From Bacillota bacterium (GTDB lineage Bacteria; Bacillota; Clostridia; Acetivibrionales; DSM-1351), in assembly GCA_023398105.1 (NCBI GenBank), contig JAEWST010000086.1:1-49102 (forward strand): a stretch of 49,102 bases of DNA, in the 5' to 3' direction. This document shows, in pieces, positions 45,573-49,102 of this stretch (positions within the stretch are counted from its first letter, which is position 1; each line of letters starts with the position of its first letter). The notes below the pieces were generated by a model. That model made no database searches and was not told the DNA's origin. It saw nothing but the letters and a program-made list of their open reading frames with translations. The translations under genes and the position numbers were made by a program.

Positions 45573-46273
45573 GTGAACCCAAGAAAATAAGCTGGGCAGA
45601 TATAGAAGAGGAAATTAAAAATGTAATTAATGAAACCTTACATAACAGATTAAAAAATAACTGTACCGAAGATAGCCAAGAATCAAAAGATAAATCAATA
45701 AATGAAGCTCAATTTGATGTTAACGAAAAAGCTGAAAAATGCTTTGTATATGCAGTTTTTAAGGATCATGTTTGTTTTGGGAAATTTGTAAACATGAAGT
45801 TTTGCGATAAATTTAAAAATGATAATAAACTTTCTCAAAATGGTAAAAATGAATTACTTCTAAATGATAAAAATAAAATAAATGGTAAAGACAACTTGTT
45901 GGAACTTCGTGTTTTTAATAAATGCTTTGAGGTTAGGGTTATATATTCCTTTGAAAAAGACGAGTTTTTATATCGCTATCTTGATGATTACAATGAGTCC
46001 AACAATCTGTATATTTATCCAGAACAACATTATCTTGATGGTGAGTGGCAAGGAGACGAATTTAAAAGTAGAATTAGAAGCTTGCCTAAATTGCCATTCT
46101 TAAAAGACGAGAATAATGAACCTATAAATATAGACACGTACAAGGGTAAAGATTTAAAGCTTTTAATTAAAACTTACATAAAATTTGATGGTGAAGGTTC
46201 TCCAGAGGTAGAAGATTGGAGATTAGCAGGGTTTATAGCAGGAGAAAATGAGGAGGTGGAGTGTTGTGGGTGA
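45569..46273 (+). CDS. Small type III CRISPR-associated protein (TIGR04423-like)
   Basis: 234 residues from ATG 45569, which forms an ATGA overlap with the previous stop and follows GAGGAG; the ATG 45536 is upstream of that SD. Helix-rich N-terminus (about 1-45), then a beta-rich part with NLYIYPEQHYLDGEWQG. I recall a type III-linked family TIGR04423 of this kind. It may take the place of the small Cas11/Csx19-type subunit, which is otherwise missing here. Not confirmed. Confidence 0.5.
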   Translation: MSEPKKISWADIEEEIKNVINETLHNRLKNNCTEDSQESKDKSINEAQFDVNEKAEKCFVYAVFKDHVCFGKFVNMKFCDKFKNDNKLSQNGKNELLLNDKNKINGKDNLLELRVFNKCFEVRVIYSFEKDEFLYRYLDDYNESNNLYIYPEQHYLDGEWQGDEFKSRIRSLPKLPFLKDENNEPINIDTYKGKDLKLLIKTYIKFDGEGSPEVEDWRLAGFIAGENEEVECCG

Positions 46274-48473
46274 TTTAAGTCAACTGAAAGCTATGATAGG
46301 TAATAAATTTGGTGAAGATTTTAATGAAGAATTTAATAAATTGCAAGAAACTAATATATCATCTAAGACAATAAAAGAAAATGATGGGAATTTAATACAG
46401 GGAAAGTATATAAAAGCGGCAAATAATGATAATAGAGCTAAAAAAAATTATGGGGATTCAAATAGAAAAACAGACCCCCAAAATTATAAGAAACATACTA
46501 ACTCCACGTCTCATAAACCTGATGAAAAAGATAAAAAACAGAAAAAAGTTGTTTTACCTAATGGAAAATATTTTGTAAATCCATACAATTTTGTTGGACT
46601 AGGAGAAAAAGCATTTAGGAATGAAACTAAAGAGAAGGGAAATCATTTCGGTGACGATAAATTACTGACTGGTGTTATAAACTGCGTACTGAAAACTAAA
46701 ACACCAGTTTTTATTCCCAATATAACTAATGATAATGCGTTTGAAAAAGCAAAAATTGAAAGTGTAAAGACTGAAGAAAATATAGATAAAAATAATAAAG
46801 AAAGGCATAAGAACTATGACTTTTTCTCATACAACGATTTATCAGGAAAAAATACGGAGAATGATCCAAAAGAACCTATAATTCCAGCTAGCAGTATTCG
46901 TGGAGTAATTAGGTCTGCTTTTGAGGCTCTAACGGATTCATGTATGATGACATATGATAAACCTGTAACATTGAGAGAAACTGAACCAAAAGAACCTGGC
47001 ATTTTAGAATATGAAAATGGCACTTGGAAGCTATATGAAGCTGAGAAATTAATGCTGATAACTGGTGAATGTAATAGAGATGAGAAAACACCGTTTAAAA
47101 TTGAAAAAGACGAAAATAATAAAATATACATAGTTATAAATGGAAAAATAAAATATACTGGTGATGAAATAATGTTTGATGAGGGTGATAAATATCGAAA
47201 AAACGTACCCTATAACCTAGCTGAAAATATAGGAAGTGGCGATACAGAAGGTATACTTCTTTTGGGGGAACCATTTATAAAAAAACATCACGATAGCATA
47301 TTTACATATAATGACAAGCCGAAAAAAGAAGTAAGAGGTGACTTGACAAGAGCAATTGAAGGGCTTACGGAGGTACTGAGAGTATATAATGACCCTGCAG
47401 TTAATAAAAATTTAAAAAAAGGTCATAGAGGATATTGTCACTATAGTTTAAATGGTAAGGTCAAGTATCCTGTATGGTATAAAAAAATAGGAAATAGGTT
47501 ATATCTTTCTCCTGCATGTATATCAAGAACGGCATGTTATACTACTATACCTGATCTATTACAAAAACATGGCGGCTATGATGCGTGTAAGAATTATGAA
47601 AAAGTATGTGCTGCTTGTGAGCTTTTTGGTATGGTTGGAGATAACTCTGCATTAGGCTCAAAAATTAGATTTTCAGATGCAAAATTGACAAATGAAAGTA
47701 AGAACAAAAACGAATACTATGATATAGAACCAGTTACACTGGATGAAATGAGTTCTCCTAAGCCAGCAGCGGTAGAATTCTATACAAAACGTCCTAATGG
47801 AAATATTTCAATATGGAACTATGACGATTGTTGTGCAAATAATAACTGTATTGAAATACTTGGTAGAAAGTTTTATTGGCACTCGGAAAATTATAATAAA
47901 TATTATAAAAAAGCTATCAAACCAAATAAGAGAAATACAACAATCAGAACGGTTACAAAAGATATAGAATTTCAGTTTAATATATATTATGAGAAAATAA
48001 CTGAAGATGAATTACAGAAACTACTTTGGATACTAACTATTGGCGAAAATAAGATAGATGGAAAGATGTGCCACAAAATAGGAGGAGCAAAGCCGCTTGG
48101 GTTTGGAAGTGTCAAAATTACAGTAGAAGAAGTTAAAGAAAGAAAATTTATTTACACAAATGGAACTATTGAAAGAGAATTAAAAGACTTAGATGATAGT
48201 TATGTTAATACATTAATAAATAATACTCCTTTTACAGGTATAGCTTATGATGAGTTTATTAAGATAACTGATTTTGAATACATGAAGAACGAAAAAATAA
48301 GTTATCCTTTTGGTGAAATAATAGATGATAATAATGGTAAACCAAATAGTAAAGGTGGACATGTTTGGTTTAAGCTTAACCGTATAGGTGAAGGTGAAAA
48401 TGAAATGAATAAAATGATACAAAATACTTTAACATTTGATAATCTGAAGCTACCTCAATTAAAGCAAGAATAA
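46266..48473 (+). CDS. RAMP protein of the TIGR03986 type
   Basis: About 735 residues from GTG 46266, which follows AGGAGGTGG and overlaps the previous stop by 8 bases (GTGGGTGA); ATG 46248 lies before the SD. The first 100 residues are a charged, probably disordered extension (NDNRAKKNYG and similar). The family core begins at YFVNPYNFVGLGEKAF and includes IPASSIRGVIRSAFEAL, CAACELFGMVGD with SALGSKIRFSDA, and GGAKPLGFGSVKITV. These are Cas7-like RAMP signatures. It closes the five-gene operon and would complete the backbone of the effector. Confidence 0.8.
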   Translation: MGDLSQLKAMIGNKFGEDFNEEFNKLQETNISSKTIKENDGNLIQGKYIKAANNDNRAKKNYGDSNRKTDPQNYKKHTNSTSHKPDEKDKKQKKVVLPNGKYFVNPYNFVGLGEKAFRNETKEKGNHFGDDKLLTGVINCVLKTKTPVFIPNITNDNAFEKAKIESVKTEENIDKNNKERHKNYDFFSYNDLSGKNTENDPKEPIIPASSIRGVIRSAFEALTDSCMMTYDKPVTLRETEPKEPGILEYENGTWKLYEAEKLMLITGECNRDEKTPFKIEKDENNKIYIVINGKIKYTGDEIMFDEGDKYRKNVPYNLAENIGSGDTEGILLLGEPFIKKHHDSIFTYNDKPKKEVRGDLTRAIEGLTEVLRVYNDPAVNKNLKKGHRGYCHYSLNGKVKYPVWYKKIGNRLYLSPACISRTACYTTIPDLLQKHGGYDACKNYEKVCAACELFGMVGDNSALGSKIRFSDAKLTNESKNKNEYYDIEPVTLDEMSSPKPAAVEFYTKRPNGNISIWNYDDCCANNNCIEILGRKFYWHSENYNKYYKKAIKPNKRNTTIRTVTKDIEFQFNIYYEKITEDELQKLLWILTIGENKIDGKMCHKIGGAKPLGFGSVKITVEEVKERKFIYTNGTIERELKDLDDSYVNTLINNTPFTGIAYDEFIKITDFEYMKNEKISYPFGEIIDDNNGKPNSKGGHVWFKLNRIGEGENEMNKMIQNTLTFDNLKLPQLKQE

Positions 48474-48506
48474 ATGAAAACTAGATATAGTAATGAAAGG
48501 CTTTAA

Positions 48507-48535
48507 GTTAAGGGAGATTAAATTTCTCCCTTAAC
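48507..48535 (+). terminator. Hairpin after the cas operon
   Basis: GTTAAGGGAGA (48507-48517) and TCTCCCTTAAC (48525-48535) pair perfectly with a 7-base loop. It has no T-run and may end or process the cas transcript before the array. Confidence 0.65.
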
Positions 48536-48812
48536 AAATTAAATCTGATTTGAAAACTAAATGTATTGTAAAGAACTCTTATATTTTATATAATTTAGTA
48601 GCAAATTGCTATAATTATATACTTTTTATTTTGATTTTCATAACGCAAAGCTTAAAAGCCTAGGTGATAAAGGCTTGTAGGCATGTAAATAGTATGTAAA
48701 ACCACTAAAAATGCACCTTGAAAACATAAAAAAATCTTAAAAAAATGCAATCTTAACCCATTCTCAAAATGGCTGGAAGCCTTGGAATTACTAAGAATAG
48801 CTAAAAAAACGA
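48536..48812 (+). other. CRISPR leader region
   Basis: 277 AT-rich, gene-free bases leading into the array. A possible -10 is present near TATAATTATA (48609-48618). A short hairpin (AAGCCT with AGGCTT, about 48655-48675) lies inside. Its leader function is inferred only from position and repeat orientation (ATTGAAAC at the right end of each repeat). Confidence 0.4.
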
Positions 48813-48980
48813 GTAAGAATGCATATGACCCGTTGTAGGGGATTGAAACAGTCCTGACGATGTTGTTTGTAAATAGAGTGTTGGAGTAAGAGTGCAAGTG
48901 AACCCGTTGTAGGGGATTGAAACATCGAAGTAGCAGTATCTACCAAACCATGTTCGCATGTAAGAGTACCTGTGCCCCGC
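48813..48980 (+). CRISPR. Very short CRISPR array, two repeats plus a truncated third
   Basis: Repeat 1 is 48813-48849 (37 bases), repeat 2 is 48886-48923 (38 bases). Both end in CCCGTTGTAGGGGATTGAAA plus C; their first halves differ at several positions (GTAAGAATGCATATGA against GTAAGAGTGCAAGTGAA). Both spacers (48850-48885 and 48924-48959) are 36 bases. A third repeat starts at 48960 (GTAAGAGTACCTGTGCCCCG) but is cut at 48979, where the TTATAACGCC repeat begins. The terminal ATTGAAAC would give the usual 8-base crRNA tag if transcribed on the plus strand. Confidence 0.9.
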
Positions 48981-49102
48981 TTATAACGCCTAGATTCAAA
49001 ATGAAATTTTTCGATGTACAAATACACCGTCAAAAACCACTTGTGGTTTTTAGAGCTTGAAAATCCACCATGTTTGCACTAACTATATTTTCAAGCTATT
49101 AC
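48981..49102 (+). repeat. Dispersed element interrupting the third CRISPR repeat
   Basis: The first 28 bases (TTATAACGCCTAGATTCAAA and 8 more) are identical to 20507-20534, and the first 19 to 15831-15849 on the other strand. Further right are a palindrome AAAAACCAC/GTGGTTTTT (49032-49051) and a second inverted pair AGCTTGAAAAT/ATTTTCAAGCT (49054-49064 and 49087-49097). The element runs out of the window. Confidence 0.7.

Noticed and set aside
48924..48959. ACCATGTTCG in spacer 2 resembles the reverse complement of 8693-8703 and the inner part of the repeat element
   Set aside because: Only ten bases match, which is expected by chance in this much AT-rich sequence; not evidence of a self-targeting spacer.
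1..49102. tRNA or rRNA genes
   Set aside because: I saw no convincing cloverleaf with a GTTCRANYC arm or rRNA core motifs on either strand, but this was by eye only.

Overview
The window is low-GC DNA with strong Shine-Dalgarno (SD) sites and gene families typical of anaerobic Bacillota, probably a free-living motile Clostridia of the Ruminiclostridium/Clostridium type. The assignment rests on gene content: stalk-domain secreted proteins, a UPF0180 protein, a CD1247-type double zinc ribbon protein next to efp, a clostridial IscR-NifS-NifU-MnmA cluster, and a PHP-family histidinol phosphatase. I could not run any search, so all family calls are by eye.

Positions 1-7154 hold a compact peptide or natural-product modification operon. 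It encodes a 664-residue protein with a Cys cluster and a PqqD-like C-terminus, a SAM methyltransferase, a class III aminotransferase, a short-chain dehydrogenase, a cobalamin-domain radical SAM enzyme and two small paralogous beta-rich proteins. No convincing precursor peptide is visible; it may lie left of the window.

Positions 7155-19024 hold surface and sensing genes: a secreted SGNH hydrolase, two tandem paralogous chemoreceptors, an orphan solute-binding lipoprotein, and an HtrA-type protease overlapping a second stalk-domain exported protein.

Positions 19196-31915 are mostly housekeeping: rarA, a UPF0180 protein, the iscR-nifS-nifU-mnmA sulfur cluster, a histidinol phosphatase, an M18 aminopeptidase, an endonuclease IV-like protein, aroQ, an M24 peptidase, efp and a zinc ribbon protein. 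A 7TM-type sensor kinase and LytTR regulator pair follows (32273-34947), then unrecognised genes and a broken ImmA-type peptidase.

Positions 37266-49102 hold a type III CRISPR system that best fits subtype III-D. Cas10 has no HD domain and reads AGDD instead of GGDD. It is followed by a Csx10-like RAMP, a Cas7-like RAMP, a small associated protein and a TIGR03986-like RAMP, all overlapping by 4 to 20 bases. A divergent unit encodes a CARF-HEPN ribonuclease and a small Rossmann-like companion. A very short array follows. Its third repeat is cut by a 28-bp sequence that also occurs elsewhere in the window. No cas1, cas2 or cas6 is present.

Several families of short non-coding repeats and palindromes lie between genes. 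Two unrelated genes share an SD-hairpin-ATG arrangement with the same hairpin arms.
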